64,000 bases of DNA from Acidimicrobiaceae bacterium (GCA_026713105.1 JAPOPC010000013.1:60097-124096), one strand, 5' to 3'. Counted from the stretch's first letter, positions 1 to 9,104 are shown. A program made the numbers and translations. Notes: generated by a model not told the origin, from the sequence alone.

Positions 1-8
1 GCGGCTCG

Positions 9-1187
9 ATGTCGGTCGACCCCCTGCTCGCCGACGAGCTGGCGCTGCGATTCGGCGCGACATCGTTCACGAGCCGCAAGGTGGAACTCGCTTCGGCTGA
101 GGATCCTGTCGAGGCGGCATACGACCGCGGCTGGTCCGACGGTCTGCCGGTGGTGCCTCCCACCGAGGCGCGCGTGGCTTCGATGCTGGCGGGAACGACG
201 CGGGCACCCGACGAGATCGTGGCCGTGGTGCCGCCGACGCTGGCCGAATGCACGGTGGAGAAGGTGGCTGTCAACGCCGTCATGGCCGGCTGCAAGCCCG
301 AGTACCTGCCGGTGGTGCTCGCTGCCGTTGAGGCAGCCTGTACGGACACGTTCAACATGCACGGCCTGCTGTGCACGCTGTGGTTCTCGGGCCCGATCGT
401 GATCGTGAACGGCCCGATACGCCGCCGCATCGGCATGAACACCGACAAGAGCGCGCTCGGCCAGGGCAACCGCGCCAACTCGACCATCGGCCGGGCCCTG
501 CAGCTGGTCATCCGCAACGTGGGCGGCGGCAAGCCGGGCATCGGGGGCATCGATCGCTCGGCACTCGGGTCGCCCTCGAAGGTGGGCTGGTGCTTCGCTG
601 AAGACGAGGAGGGCCTGCCCGACGGCTGGCCGCCGCTGTCGGTGACGCGGGGGTTCGAACCCGGCCAGGACACGGTGACGCTGTTCGCCGGCCACGGCCC
701 GGTCGGCTGCATCGACCAGGTCTCCCGCACGCCGAACTCGCTCATTCGAACCCTCGCCCAGCAGCTGCTGTGCGTGGGAAATCGCAAGCTGCCGAGCGAG
801 GCGATGGTGGTGATGACGCCCGAGCACATGTCGACCTTCGCCGACTCTGGCTGGACCAAGCAGCGCTTCTACGACGAGCTGGATCCGCTGCTGCAGATGG
901 ACCTCGATTTCGCAGCCTGCGGAGCCGGGGGCATCGAAGAGGGCTTGCCGGCCGCTTTCCTGGACCACCTGAGGGGAAGCGCTGGTGGCGACGGCGGCAG
1001 CTCCGATGGCGGGCACGTGTTCGGGTCGAGCGAGGGCTCGATCGGGGGGAACCTGCGCAAGCTGCCCCCATGGTCGCCGATGGTGGTGCGCGCCGGCGGG
1101 GGAGCGGGCGGCTTCAGCGCCATCATCGAAGGCTGGGTGCCGGGTGCCAAGGGCAGCACCCCGATCACCCACCCGATCCGCCCGTAA
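9..1187 (+). CDS. DGLPV-motif conserved protein (UGSC-associated family), possibly 5'-partial
   Basis: A 392-residue conserved protein of uncertain biochemical role. Near residue 45 it has the signature SDGLPVVPPTEARV, then VEKVAVNAVMAGCKPEYLPV, a GPIRRRIGMN segment and a long conserved core (GQGNRANSTIGRALQLV). Such proteins occur in actinobacteria as partners of, or fused to, UGSC-type thioredoxin-fold (seleno)proteins; that link is family knowledge recalled, not shown here. The ATG at 9 is the first start visible, but the frame is open to the window edge, so an N-terminal domain could lie upstream. The C-terminus is Gly-rich (residues about 320-380). It ends 77 bases before secG on the same strand. 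Confidence 0.6.
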   Translation: MSVDPLLADELALRFGATSFTSRKVELASAEDPVEAAYDRGWSDGLPVVPPTEARVASMLAGTTRAPDEIVAVVPPTLAECTVEKVAVNAVMAGCKPEYLPVVLAAVEAACTDTFNMHGLLCTLWFSGPIVIVNGPIRRRIGMNTDKSALGQGNRANSTIGRALQLVIRNVGGGKPGIGGIDRSALGSPSKVGWCFAEDEEGLPDGWPPLSVTRGFEPGQDTVTLFAGHGPVGCIDQVSRTPNSLIRTLAQQLLCVGNRKLPSEAMVVMTPEHMSTFADSGWTKQRFYDELDPLLQMDLDFAACGAGGIEEGLPAAFLDHLRGSAGGDGGSSDGGHVFGSSEGSIGGNLRKLPPWSPMVVRAGGGAGGFSAIIEGWVPGAKGSTPITHPIRP

Positions 1188-1266
1188 TCGCCTGCGCGCA
1201 GTAGTGCGTCCGCTGCGGAGGCGGCAGGGCCCTCGGCGCCGGGCGCCGGTAGCCTCATTGCCCGTG

Positions 1267-1494
1267 ATGACGTGGATTGTCGGCGGGATTCACCTGCTGT
1301 CCGCCTTCGGGCTGATCGGCCTTGTGCTGCTGCACAGCGGCCGAGGCGGAGGCGTCTCTGACATGTTCGGCGGCAGCGTGGGATCTACCGCTGCGGGCTC
1401 GACCGTCGCCGAGAAGAACCTCAGCCGCATCACCGTTGTGGTGGCTGTCTCGTTCGGCTTCACCACGTTGATACTGGGCTTGCTCCTCGCTTAG
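1267..1494 (+). CDS. secG: preprotein translocase subunit SecG
   Basis: A 75-residue subunit of the SecYEG protein-export channel in the cytoplasmic membrane. It shows the family pattern: a first hydrophobic segment (residues about 3-23), the cytoplasmic loop motif LLHSGRGGGVSDMFGGS with STAAGSTVAEKNLSRITV, then a second membrane helix to the C-terminus. Length and topology are normal for SecG. A GTG one codon upstream (1264) is an alternative start. It is the only housekeeping membrane gene in the window. Its neighbours are unrelated catabolic genes. Confidence 0.93.
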   Translation: MTWIVGGIHLLSAFGLIGLVLLHSGRGGGVSDMFGGSVGSTAAGSTVAEKNLSRITVVVAVSFGFTTLILGLLLA

Positions 1495-1508
1495 CGGCGA
1501 CCAGCTTC

Positions 1509-2975
1509 TCACCCGCCTGGCTGCGACGAGACCTCTGCACCTCGCCTGATCGCCCGGCCCGGCCGTGCGCCTGTGCTGGCTCCGTCCCGCCAAATCGTTC
1601 TGCCGTTGACCATGACGAGGTCGATGCCGCGGGCCGGCTGCTTGGGCCGCTCGAAGGTGGCGGTGTCGATCACCGTCTCAGGGTCGAACAGCACGAGGTC
1701 GGCCATGGCACCGACCTCCAGCACGCCCCGATCCGCCAGACCGAAGCGCCCGGCGGGCAGCCCCGTCATCTTGTGCACTGCGGTCTCCAACGAGAAGAGT
1801 CCCTGATCGCGCGCATAGTGGCCGAGCACTCGAGGAAATGTGCCCCACAGGCGCGGGTGGGGGAACTCGTCGTGCGGCAGGCCGTCAGAGCCGATCATGG
1901 TGCCCGGATAGGCCAGGATCCGGCGCACATCCTCCTCGTCCATCATGAAGAAGATCCCGCCGGCGGGCATCAGTGCGTCGACTGCTGCCTCGGTGTCGAG
2001 ACCCATCTCGGCTGCGATCTCGGCGAGGTCCCGTCCCGCTGCCTCAGGCCGAGCTGTGGACCATGTCACCAGCACTCTGTTGGCGTCTGTCAGCTTGGTT
2101 GAGCCCAAGCTTGTCGAGCTGGCGATGTAGGGATAGGCATCGAGGCCGACTTCTTGGTGCTGGCGAGCTGCTTCGATCAGCGTCAGGGTCTCGGTCGAGC
2201 GGCCGTGGTTGGCCTGCCCGGAGCACTTGTGATGTGAGATCACTACCGGAACACCTGCTTCACGGCCGATGGCGAAGGACTCCTCCAAGGACTCGGTGAC
2301 GTGGTCGGCTTCGTCGCGCATGTGGGTCGTGTGGATGCCGTCCGCTGCCTGGACTGCGGTGACCAGCTCGATGATCTCCGCAGTCGGCGCGGCCGCGGCT
2401 GGGGCGTAGTAGAGACCCGTCGACAGGCCGATGGCACCAGCTTCGAGCGCTCGTTCCAAGCGGCGCCGCATGGCTGTGATCTCGTCGCCGGTTGCCGGAC
2501 GGTTTAGAGCGTCCATGGCCTCGACTCGCAACGAGGCGTGACCGATCAAGCATGCGGCGTTGACAGCCGCCGGATCGGCGTCGAGGACGGCGAGGTAGTC
2601 GTCGAATTCTCCGAAGAAGCCGTCGCCGTCGGGGCAGACGAGATCGAGCGGCGCCGGCGGCCGCCCGCTGGTGCGCAGCGGCGCCAGGCTGATTCCGCAA
2701 TTGCCCGTGATGACCGTCGTGACACCTTGGCTGACCTTGGGCGCCATCAGCGGATCGATCAGCAGCGCCCGGTCGTCGTGGGTGTGCACGTCGATGAAGC
2801 CGGGCGCCACTGCCTTGCCGCCCGCATCGATCTCGACTGCGGCGTGGGCTTGACCGAGATCGCCCAAGCCGACGATCCGATCGTCGTCGACTGCGATGTC
2901 CCCATGTGTCGACGGGGCACCGGTTCCGTCGATCAGGCGGGCATTGCGGATGATCAGGTCTGCCGCGTCAACCAC
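1509..2975 (-). CDS. N-acyl-D-amino-acid deacylase family amidohydrolase
   Basis: A 488-residue metal-dependent hydrolase of the D-aminoacylase branch of the amidohydrolase superfamily. These enzymes hydrolyse N-acyl-D-amino acids or related amides. Visible motifs are the metal-binding VHTHDD near residue 60, the family GNCGIS segment holding the bridging Cys, HMRDE near residue 220, VISHHKCSG near 245, IGSDGLPHD near 365 and the C-terminal beta-sandwich segment GVLEVGAMADLVLFDPETV. The start is a GTG preceded by a GAAGAGG-like ribosome-binding sequence. It is divergent from the LLM gene at 3066. Substrate cannot be told from sequence. Confidence 0.88.
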   Translation of the reverse strand: MVDAADLIIRNARLIDGTGAPSTHGDIAVDDDRIVGLGDLGQAHAAVEIDAGGKAVAPGFIDVHTHDDRALLIDPLMAPKVSQGVTTVITGNCGISLAPLRTSGRPPAPLDLVCPDGDGFFGEFDDYLAVLDADPAAVNAACLIGHASLRVEAMDALNRPATGDEITAMRRRLERALEAGAIGLSTGLYYAPAAAAPTAEIIELVTAVQAADGIHTTHMRDEADHVTESLEESFAIGREAGVPVVISHHKCSGQANHGRSTETLTLIEAARQHQEVGLDAYPYIASSTSLGSTKLTDANRVLVTWSTARPEAAGRDLAEIAAEMGLDTEAAVDALMPAGGIFFMMDEEDVRRILAYPGTMIGSDGLPHDEFPHPRLWGTFPRVLGHYARDQGLFSLETAVHKMTGLPAGRFGLADRGVLEVGAMADLVLFDPETVIDTATFERPKQPARGIDLVMVNGRTIWRDGASTGARPGRAIRRGAEVSSQPGG

Positions 2976-3065
2976 AGCCAGAGCCTCTTCCCAACCAAGT
3001 CACGACCGCGAGTTCACCACACATCGGACCCGTATCGTTCGGGTCGCACGAAACAAGGAGCCCTC

Positions 3066-3905
3066 ATGGGACGTCACGCGATCAAGACCCCTCCGCACCA
3101 CGCCACCTGGCCGGAGTATCTCGCCATCTGGCAGGCGGCTGACGAGATCGAGGTGTTCGAGTCGGCGTGGAACTGGGATCACTTCTATCCCTTGGCGCCG
3201 CCATATGACGGTCCGAACCTGGAGGGCTGGACGATGCTGGCGGGTCTGGCACAGGCGACGACCCGCATCCGCCTGGGCGCCATGGTGAACGGCATGCATC
3301 ACCGTCACCCGGCGGTCACGGCCAATATGGCTGCGACGCTCGATCACATCTCGGGCGGCCGCTTCGAGCTGGGCATGGGTGCCGGCTGGAACTTCATGGA
3401 GAGCGATGCATACGGCATCGACCTGGGTCCGCTGCGCGACCGCTCGGACCGGCTCGAAGAGGGCATGGAGGTCGTCGTCAAGCTGCTGACGGAAACGACG
3501 ACCACCCACAAGGGACGCTTCTTCGAGTTGACCGATGCGTGGTGCGAGCCCAAGCCCATCCAGGAGCGCATCCCGATCGTCATCGGCGGTCAGGGACGGG
3601 TGCGGACCCTGCGCACCGCCGCGAAGTACGCCGACCAATGGGACATGACCTTCCCCGCCGACGTCGCCGCATGGCGGGAGCTCGACGACGTCCTGCAGGC
3701 GCACTGTGAGCGAGTCGGGCGTGACGAAGCCGAGATCGACCGGTCGGTGCACCTCGGATTCGAGGCTGACGGCGACATCGACAAAGCTGTGGCCCGAGCG
3801 CAGGATTTCTTCGACGCCGGGGTCGACATCGTCGTGTGGTCGTGGCGTGGCGAACTCAATCCAGTGAGCCTGGACGCCCTGGCAACGGCGATCGGCGAGG
3901 CCTGA
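3066..3905 (+). CDS. LLM class F420-dependent oxidoreductase
   Basis: A 279-residue luciferase-like TIM-barrel flavin/F420 oxidoreductase. The N-terminus has the substrate/cofactor region (FESAWNWDHFYPL), followed by LGAMVNGMHHRHPAVTANMAATLDHISGGRFELGMGAG in two conserved blocks and the late IPIVIGGQGRVRTLRTAAKYAD block that typifies the TIGR03560-like group. The ATG at 3066 is chosen because AAGGAG lies at 3055-3060, five bases upstream. The reading frame stays open much further upstream, but that extension overlaps the divergent amidohydrolase and has no family similarity. Likely an oxidation step in catabolism; substrate unknown. Confidence 0.88.
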   Translation: MGRHAIKTPPHHATWPEYLAIWQAADEIEVFESAWNWDHFYPLAPPYDGPNLEGWTMLAGLAQATTRIRLGAMVNGMHHRHPAVTANMAATLDHISGGRFELGMGAGWNFMESDAYGIDLGPLRDRSDRLEEGMEVVVKLLTETTTTHKGRFFELTDAWCEPKPIQERIPIVIGGQGRVRTLRTAAKYADQWDMTFPADVAAWRELDDVLQAHCERVGRDEAEIDRSVHLGFEADGDIDKAVARAQDFFDAGVDIVVWSWRGELNPVSLDALATAIGEA

Positions 3906-3985
3906 CCCCCGCCGAACAGTCCAGGCTTCAGCGCTATGCTGATGCGCTCCGAAATGGCTGCGCAGCCAGCAATTTCGGGCCTTCA

Positions 3986-4069
3986 GTCGGAGTGGCGGAA
4001 TTGGCAGACGCGCTAGATTAAGGATCTAGTGCCCGAAAGGGTGTGGGGGTTCAAGTCCCCCCTCCGACA
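3986..4069 (+). tRNA. tRNA-Leu, anticodon AAG
   Basis: An 84-base type II tRNA with complete cloverleaf. Acceptor stem 3986-3992 pairs with 4062-4068 in seven Watson-Crick pairs. The D arm carries the class sequence TGGCGGAATTGGCAGACGCG. The anticodon stem CTAGA/TCTAG encloses loop TTAAGGA, so positions 34-36 are AAG at 4020-4022, with G37. There is a long variable arm with GCCC/GGGT, and the T stem GGGGG/CCCCC has loop TTCAAGT. The discriminator is A at 4069, as expected for leucine. CCA is not encoded. Confidence 0.95.
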
Positions 4070-4237
4070 CACTCGCTAGTACACGCGTCAGGTCCGGCGG
4101 AGACCCGAATGCGCCCGATCGGCGAGTGGCAGGATCCTGATTTCCCGGACGTGGAACTGCTGGACTGATCCACCTCACTCGACTCGGACGCTGCGTCCGG
4201 TCTAGACCTGGGCTGGGCGACCGAGGGAGGGGGCACG
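4070..4237 (+). other. intergenic after tRNA-Leu, possible gene remnant
   Basis: The stretch holds no full gene. The frame ending at the TGA at 4166-4168 reads as a plausible protein C-terminus (about 20 residues from the ATG at 4109, ending DPDFPDVELLD), which may be the tail of a lost gene. A strong GGGAGGGGG ribosome-binding sequence for the next gene lies at its right end. No terminator with a T-tract was seen. Confidence 0.25.
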
Positions 4238-5308
4238 ATGGAGTTCGGGATTTGTCTGCATTCGAAGATCGACGACATCGATCTGGTGGTTCGGGCTGAG
4301 GATCTGGGGTTCGACGCGGCGTGGTTCGCCGACTCGCAGATGCTGTGGTCTGACTGCTACTCGTGCATGGCGCTGGCGGCGGACCGGACTGAGCGGATCA
4401 AGCTCGGTACTGGTGTGTCGGTGGTCGATACGCGGATTGCGCCGGTGACGGCCCACAGCATTGCCACGGTCAATGTGTTGGCTCCCGGTCGAACGTTCTT
4501 GGGTGTGGGCAACGGCTTCACCGCGTGGCGGTTGATGGCACGCAATCCGGCTCGTCTGGTCGAGTTCGAGGCCTTTCTCGACACCATCCGTCGACTGCTC
4601 AGCGGCGAGGAGGCACCGTTCACTCACAAGGGCAAGACCACCGATGTGGCCTTCCAGATGGCCGAGCTTGGGTTCGTCAACGTGACGGATCCGGTCCCGA
4701 TTCACGTGTCGGCGTTCGGGCCGAAGGGACAGGCCCTTGCCGGTGCCTATGGCGACGGGCTGATCGCTGCGGTGCCGCCCAAGCGCAGCGCAGTTGAGCG
4801 TTGCCTGGCGAACGCCGCAGGCGGCGCGGCCGACGCCGGTCGGGAGTTCGACGAAAACGGCTTTCAGCTGACGACTTTGACCGCGATGGCGGTGCTCGAG
4901 CCCGGTGAGGACCTCACCTCGGATCGTGTGATCGAGCAATGCGGACCGATGGCGGTGATGGGCCTTCACTATGCCTATGAGCGTTTCCGCCAGTTCGGGG
5001 TGGATCCGCCGCAGCACCTCCGCAGGGTGTGGGACGACTATGTCGCGTTGGTGGAGCAGAGTCCCGAGGCCGAACGCCACTACCGGATCCATGCCGGCCA
5101 CGGGACCTATCTGCACCCGGACGAGGCCCAGTTCGCGACACCTGAGCTCATCGAGGCGGCATGCATCGTGGGTCAGCTCGATGAGTTGGTGGAGAAGGTC
5201 GGCGAGCTCGAGGCGGCCGGTCTCGACCAGCTGATGGTGCTGCCGAGCTTCGCGTCCCGCTACCGGGCCGCTGAAGAGATCGGGTCGCTGATCAAGGCCT
5301 TGGGCTGA
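4238..5308 (+). CDS. LLM class F420-dependent oxidoreductase
   Basis: A 356-residue luciferase-like oxidoreductase, longer than the usual 280-340. Conserved elements are MEFGICLHSKIDDIDLVVRA at the start, DAAWFADSQ, RIKLGTGVSVVDTRIAPVTA, the GRTFLGVGNGFTAWRLMAR cofactor segment, and IHVSAFGPKGQALAGAYGDG. A non-standard insertion (about residues 240-300) carries a HYRIHAGHGTYLHPDE segment found in a subset of actinobacterial LLMs. The start ATG follows a strong GGGAGGGGG. It likely uses F420 or FMN. Substrate unknown. Confidence 0.87.
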   Translation: MEFGICLHSKIDDIDLVVRAEDLGFDAAWFADSQMLWSDCYSCMALAADRTERIKLGTGVSVVDTRIAPVTAHSIATVNVLAPGRTFLGVGNGFTAWRLMARNPARLVEFEAFLDTIRRLLSGEEAPFTHKGKTTDVAFQMAELGFVNVTDPVPIHVSAFGPKGQALAGAYGDGLIAAVPPKRSAVERCLANAAGGAADAGREFDENGFQLTTLTAMAVLEPGEDLTSDRVIEQCGPMAVMGLHYAYERFRQFGVDPPQHLRRVWDDYVALVEQSPEAERHYRIHAGHGTYLHPDEAQFATPELIEAACIVGQLDELVEKVGELEAAGLDQLMVLPSFASRYRAAEEIGSLIKALG

Positions 5309-5323
5309 GGTGAATAGACGTCG

Positions 5324-5686
5324 GTGACGCTCGCGCTGAGGCGCTCCGCTCGGGTCAATCGCGACGGTGCAGCCGTGACCGCACCGGTCGCCCGATCGCT
5401 TCAGCGCCAGTTCAACGTCCTGCTGCGTGATAACGCGGCGTCAGCGATCGTCCTGCATGCTCAAGCCGTCGACGTCGATACCGTCTGGGTTGCCGGCAAG
5501 CTGGCCAAACGCCATGGCATGATGCTGACCGACACCAGGCGTGCGTGTGGCCTGCTGCAAGAAGCCAACGAACGCATACGAGAACGTGTCGAGGCCGCTG
5601 GCGGTCTTCACATCTCGCCTGAAGAGGCGCAGAAGCGAATGCTGGCGGTGAGATCGACGCAACACGGTGAGTACGACTTCAGCTGA
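5324..5686 (+). CDS. hypothetical protein, mostly helical
   Basis: A 120-residue protein with GTG start that I cannot assign. Residues about 50-90 (VWVAGKLAKRHGMMLTDTRR onward) look alpha-helical and weakly resemble an ANTAR-type RNA-binding helix pair, but the resemblance is too low to claim. It ends at 5686, inside the open frame of the livF fragment that follows, so it may once have been co-transcribed with it. It lies outside the left repeat of the 5.2-kb island. Confidence 0.45.
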   Translation: MTLALRRSARVNRDGAAVTAPVARSLQRQFNVLLRDNAASAIVLHAQAVDVDTVWVAGKLAKRHGMMLTDTRRACGLLQEANERIRERVEAAGGLHISPEEAQKRMLAVRSTQHGEYDFS

Positions 5687-5709
5687 TCACATACGGCGGC
5701 TACCGGTCG

Positions 5710-6003
5710 GTGTCGGTCTGCGGCCGCCACACGGTGATCCACGAGGTCGACCTCGAGGTGCATCCCGGGGAAGTCGTGGCATTGCTCGGGGCCAATGGTG
5801 CGGGCAAGACGACGACCCTGCTCACGCTGGCAGGAGAATTGCCACCTCACGACGGTGAGGTGCAGATGTATGGCGAGGCCATAAAGTCCCGGCTGCACAG
5901 CAGAGCGAGGCACGGGCTGACATTCGTCACCGAGGAGATCGAGAGTTCGTATCTGACCGAGACCGACGAGTGGCGCCTGAGTCAGGCGATGGCGGCGCGG
6001 TAG
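5710..6003 (+). pseudogene. livF-like ABC transporter ATPase, N-terminal fragment
   Basis: Residues 1-76 match the start of a branched-chain amino acid type (LivF) ABC ATPase: IHEVDLEVHPGEVVALLG, an intact Walker A GANGAGKTT, and RARHGLTFVTEE, where a LivF protein would continue with its Q-loop, signature and Walker B. Instead the frame jumps directly to IESSYLTETDE, the C-terminal tail sequence found intact at 11145-11184, then runs into unrelated DNA (WRLSQAMAAR). About 130-150 residues are missing, so the product cannot hydrolyse ATP normally. The joint lies at a CGAGGAG microhomology. GTG 5710 is the first good start, though the frame is open to 5671. Confidence 0.8.
5931..5970 (+). repeat. 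left 40-bp direct repeat bounding the island
   Basis: An exact 40-base match to 11145-11184 in the same orientation. Both copies encode EEIESSYLTETDE in the livF frame. The sequences diverge immediately on both sides (C versus T before, T versus A after). It is the likely left attachment or recombination junction of the 5174-base insert 5971-11144. Confidence 0.85.
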
Positions 6004-9000
6004 GTCGTGAAGGTGTCGCCGGGGAGGGGGTGGTCGAGGTTCCAGGTGATCTGGATCGGGCGCTCGGATTGGTGCTCGACGTAGGCGGCGGTCCCGGCGC
6101 AGAAGTAGGGGATGGTCCGCCCTGACGCATCCTTCTTGGCGGTGCGGATGAACAGGGCGACAGCGCGGTCCTGGGCCTCGTGGTGGATGTAGTGCTGGCC
6201 TCGCTCGCTGGCGACGGTGTCCTTGGCCTGGCTCTCCCAGTGGAACATGTGCTCACTGATGGCGTAGTCAAGGTACCGGGTGGTGGGGGAGTAGTCCTTG
6301 TCGGCCTTCTGGAGGGTGACGAACAGTAGGTCGGTCCGAGTCGGTTCGTGCCAGTACACACCGGTTTGCAGGGGTAGTGGTTTGGTGACGTTCGAGGCGC
6401 CGAAGGCGGCGAGGATCTCTTCTCGGGTGTAGTTGGCGTGCACCTGGAGCGGCACGGGGTGGAGCAGGCCGAGGGGCTGGTGGAGATGGATGATCTGGTC
6501 TTCGAGCAGTGGGAGGACCTCGAGTAGCTCGTGGCGGAGGCCGTCGTGGCGCCATAGGTCGGCGGCTGCCTCGTCGAGGTGGGTGTAGCTGCCCTTGCGT
6601 GGGTTCAGCACGGTGAGCAGCAGGCCCTCGAACTGGCGGCGGGTTCGCTCGTCGAGGTCGGCCGCTGCGGGTGGCCTCCCCTCGGACAGCAGCAGCGTGT
6701 AGGTGCTGATGCGCTCCTGGTCGTCGAGGTGGAGCAGACGGGCCACGCCTCGGCCAACAGCATCTTCGGCCGGGCCACGTTCGGGTGCCGGAAGCCCGGC
6801 TTCACGCCGGAGCTCGGTCCAGGTCGCCCGATTCCGGTTGCCACGGTAGATGTCGTCGAGTTCGAGACCAGTCTCGTGCAGGTAGTCGGCCAGTGTCGTG
6901 TTCCCGAGATCGCGCAGTTCCTGGACCCGTTGCCGCCACGTGGTGGGTAGCGCTTCGCGGATGTTGCGCAGGACGATGTCGCGGGCGACGTCATCGAGCT
7001 CGAGGTGGCAGCCGGCGGGCAGGTAGGGGAAGCCCTGTTCGATGTCGGCCTCCAGCTCTCGTCGGGTGCGGCCGAGCATGCGCCGGTAGCGGAGGTCGAA
7101 GCGGAACTCCTTGGCCTGGTGGCCGACGAAGTCCAACACGGTGAGGACGTCCTTGCCTTCGGTGCGGCGCAGCCCTCGGCCGAGCTGTTGGAGGAAGATG
7201 GTGGCGCTCTCGGTGGGGCGCAACATGAGGACGACGTCGATGGCCGGGACGTCGACACCTTCGTTGAACAGGTCGACGGTGAACAGGACCTGCACCCGAC
7301 CGTCGCGAAGGTCAGTGAGGGCCTGGCGGCGCTTGTCGTCGGGGGTGTTGGACGTGACGGCTTGGGATTGGATGCCGGCCCGGTTGAACCTGTCGGCCAT
7401 GAAGGTGGCGTGGTCGATGCTGACGCAGAAGCCGAGCGCCCGCATGCCGGCCGGCGCGCCGATCTTGTCGTTGACCGCTTCGAGGACCTTGGACGTCCAA
7501 ACGTCGTTGGCGGTGTAGAGGTTGGTCAACTCGGCGATGTCGTAGCCGGTGCCACGGCGCCAGGTGACGGTGGTGAGATCGGTGGCGTCGTGGATGCCGA
7601 AGTAGTGGAATGGCGACAGCAGGCCTTGTTCGAGGGCGTCCCACAGGCGCAGCTCGACGGCGATGCGGTCGCCGAACCAGTGGAGCACGTCCAGGCCATC
7701 GGTGCGTTCGGGGGTCGCGGTGAGACCGAGCAGATGCTTGGGCCGGACGTGGTCTAGCAGGCCCTCGTAGCTCGCTGCGGCCGAGTGATGGAACTCGTCG
7801 ACGATGACCACGTCGAACTGGTCGGGGTCGATCGCCGAGACGTCGTTGGCGGTGATCGACTGGATCGAGGCGAACACGTGGTCCCAGCGGGTCGGCCTGT
7901 TGCCGCCGACCCACAGCTCCCCGAACGAGCCGTCGCGCAGGACATGGCGGAACATGGTTTGGCTCTGCTGGAGGATCTCGCTGCGGTGCGCGACGAGCAA
8001 CAGCCGGGCCCGGTCCAGCTTGGCGCGCAGGTTCCGGTAGTCGAGCGCAGCGATGACCGTCTTCCCCGTACCGGTGGCGGCGACGACGAGGTTGTTCGGA
8101 TGGCCGCGTCTGCGCTCGACCTCCAGACGTTCGAGGATCTGGCGCTGGAAGGGGTAGGGCTCGATCTCGAATGGGGTGACGATTGAGTTGTCGGTCGCTG
8201 CGACTGCGGTTGCCCGTTGGAAGCGTTCACGGTCGAAGGGCTCGAAGTGTGGGTCGGCCCAGTAGGTGGCGAAGGTGCGGTCGAAGGCGGCGACGAGTTC
8301 GGGGTTGAGTCGCTGGGAGGCGCGCACGTTCCACTCGAGCCCGGTGACCTGGGCCGAAAAGGTCAGGTTCGACGAGCCGATGTAGACCGTCGAGAAGCCG
8401 CTGGCGCGTTGGAACATCCAGGCCTTGGCGTGCAGCCGGGTGGTGGAGGTGTCGTAGGAAACCTTGACCTGGGCGCCGAGATCGGCGAGCGCCTGCAGGG
8501 CCCGTAGCTCGGTGCTGCCGGTGTATGTCGTGGTAATGATGCGCAGCGGCTTTCCGTTCTCGACGTGGCGGCGGAGGTGGGAGAGCAGGTGGCGGATGCC
8601 CGTCCAGCGGATGAACGCCAAGACCAGGTCGATCCGGTCCGCGGAGTCGATCTCGGCTTCGATTTCGGCCCCGACGGCTGGCTGGTCGCGGGCATTGGTC
8701 ATCAACACCGTGTCCCGCATCGGAGTGAGTGGCCGACGGATGTGCATGGGCCCGTCGGTGGGATCTAGGCGCTCTACGGCCGCCAGCCGCTCCAGCGGAG
8801 CCGCAAGGATGCGCTCCGGTTGGAGCGCGTCGGGCCGGACCCCGTTGATCGCCGACAAGATTGCCCGTGACAGGTGCAGTGCCGCGCTGGGACGATCGTC
8901 GGTGCCGACGGAGGCCAGGGCATCGCTCACCCATCGGCCCAGCATCTCTCCGACCCGATCCGGTAGCTCTGCGGGATCGACGGCCTGGAGGTCGGCCCTG

Positions 9001-9104
9001 AGTCGTTCGGTCGCAAGCCCGACGAGGCGCTGCCGGAGAAGCTCATCGATCATTTGGTCGTAGAGCCCGGGCTCCAGGTCCGCCATCGCACCATCGTGGC
9101 CCAC
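5982..9104 (-). CDS. PLD-like / SF2 helicase / DUF3427 protein, candidate defence effector
   Basis: A 1040-residue three-part protein. Residues about 130-290 form a phospholipase-D-like nuclease domain with one HxK motif (RLHAKAWMF, His225/Lys227) followed by IGSSNLT. Residues about 310-670 are a superfamily 2 helicase: Walker A AATGTGKT (342-349), DEFH box (436-439), LTATPERTDG (461-470), and motif VI QQLGRGLRR (639-647). Residues about 780-1040 are the DUF3427 C-terminal domain. Proteins of this architecture sit in restriction and defence neighbourhoods and probably act on DNA with ATP. An internal ATG (MADLEPG) at 9086 is an alternative start. It reads inward from the island, tail to tail with the livF fragment. 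Confidence 0.9.
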   Translation of the reverse strand: MGHDGAMADLEPGLYDQMIDELLRQRLVGLATERLRADLQAVDPAELPDRVGEMLGRWVSDALASVGTDDRPSAALHLSRAILSAINGVRPDALQPERILAAPLERLAAVERLDPTDGPMHIRRPLTPMRDTVLMTNARDQPAVGAEIEAEIDSADRIDLVLAFIRWTGIRHLLSHLRRHVENGKPLRIITTTYTGSTELRALQALADLGAQVKVSYDTSTTRLHAKAWMFQRASGFSTVYIGSSNLTFSAQVTGLEWNVRASQRLNPELVAAFDRTFATYWADPHFEPFDRERFQRATAVAATDNSIVTPFEIEPYPFQRQILERLEVERRRGHPNNLVVAATGTGKTVIAALDYRNLRAKLDRARLLLVAHRSEILQQSQTMFRHVLRDGSFGELWVGGNRPTRWDHVFASIQSITANDVSAIDPDQFDVVIVDEFHHSAAASYEGLLDHVRPKHLLGLTATPERTDGLDVLHWFGDRIAVELRLWDALEQGLLSPFHYFGIHDATDLTTVTWRRGTGYDIAELTNLYTANDVWTSKVLEAVNDKIGAPAGMRALGFCVSIDHATFMADRFNRAGIQSQAVTSNTPDDKRRQALTDLRDGRVQVLFTVDLFNEGVDVPAIDVVLMLRPTESATIFLQQLGRGLRRTEGKDVLTVLDFVGHQAKEFRFDLRYRRMLGRTRRELEADIEQGFPYLPAGCHLELDDVARDIVLRNIREALPTTWRQRVQELRDLGNTTLADYLHETGLELDDIYRGNRNRATWTELRREAGLPAPERGPAEDAVGRGVARLLHLDDQERISTYTLLLSEGRPPAAADLDERTRRQFEGLLLTVLNPRKGSYTHLDEAAADLWRHDGLRHELLEVLPLLEDQIIHLHQPLGLLHPVPLQVHANYTREEILAAFGASNVTKPLPLQTGVYWHEPTRTDLLFVTLQKADKDYSPTTRYLDYAISEHMFHWESQAKDTVASERGQHYIHHEAQDRAVALFIRTAKKDASGRTIPYFCAGTAAYVEHQSERPIQITWNLDHPLPGDTFTTYRAAIA

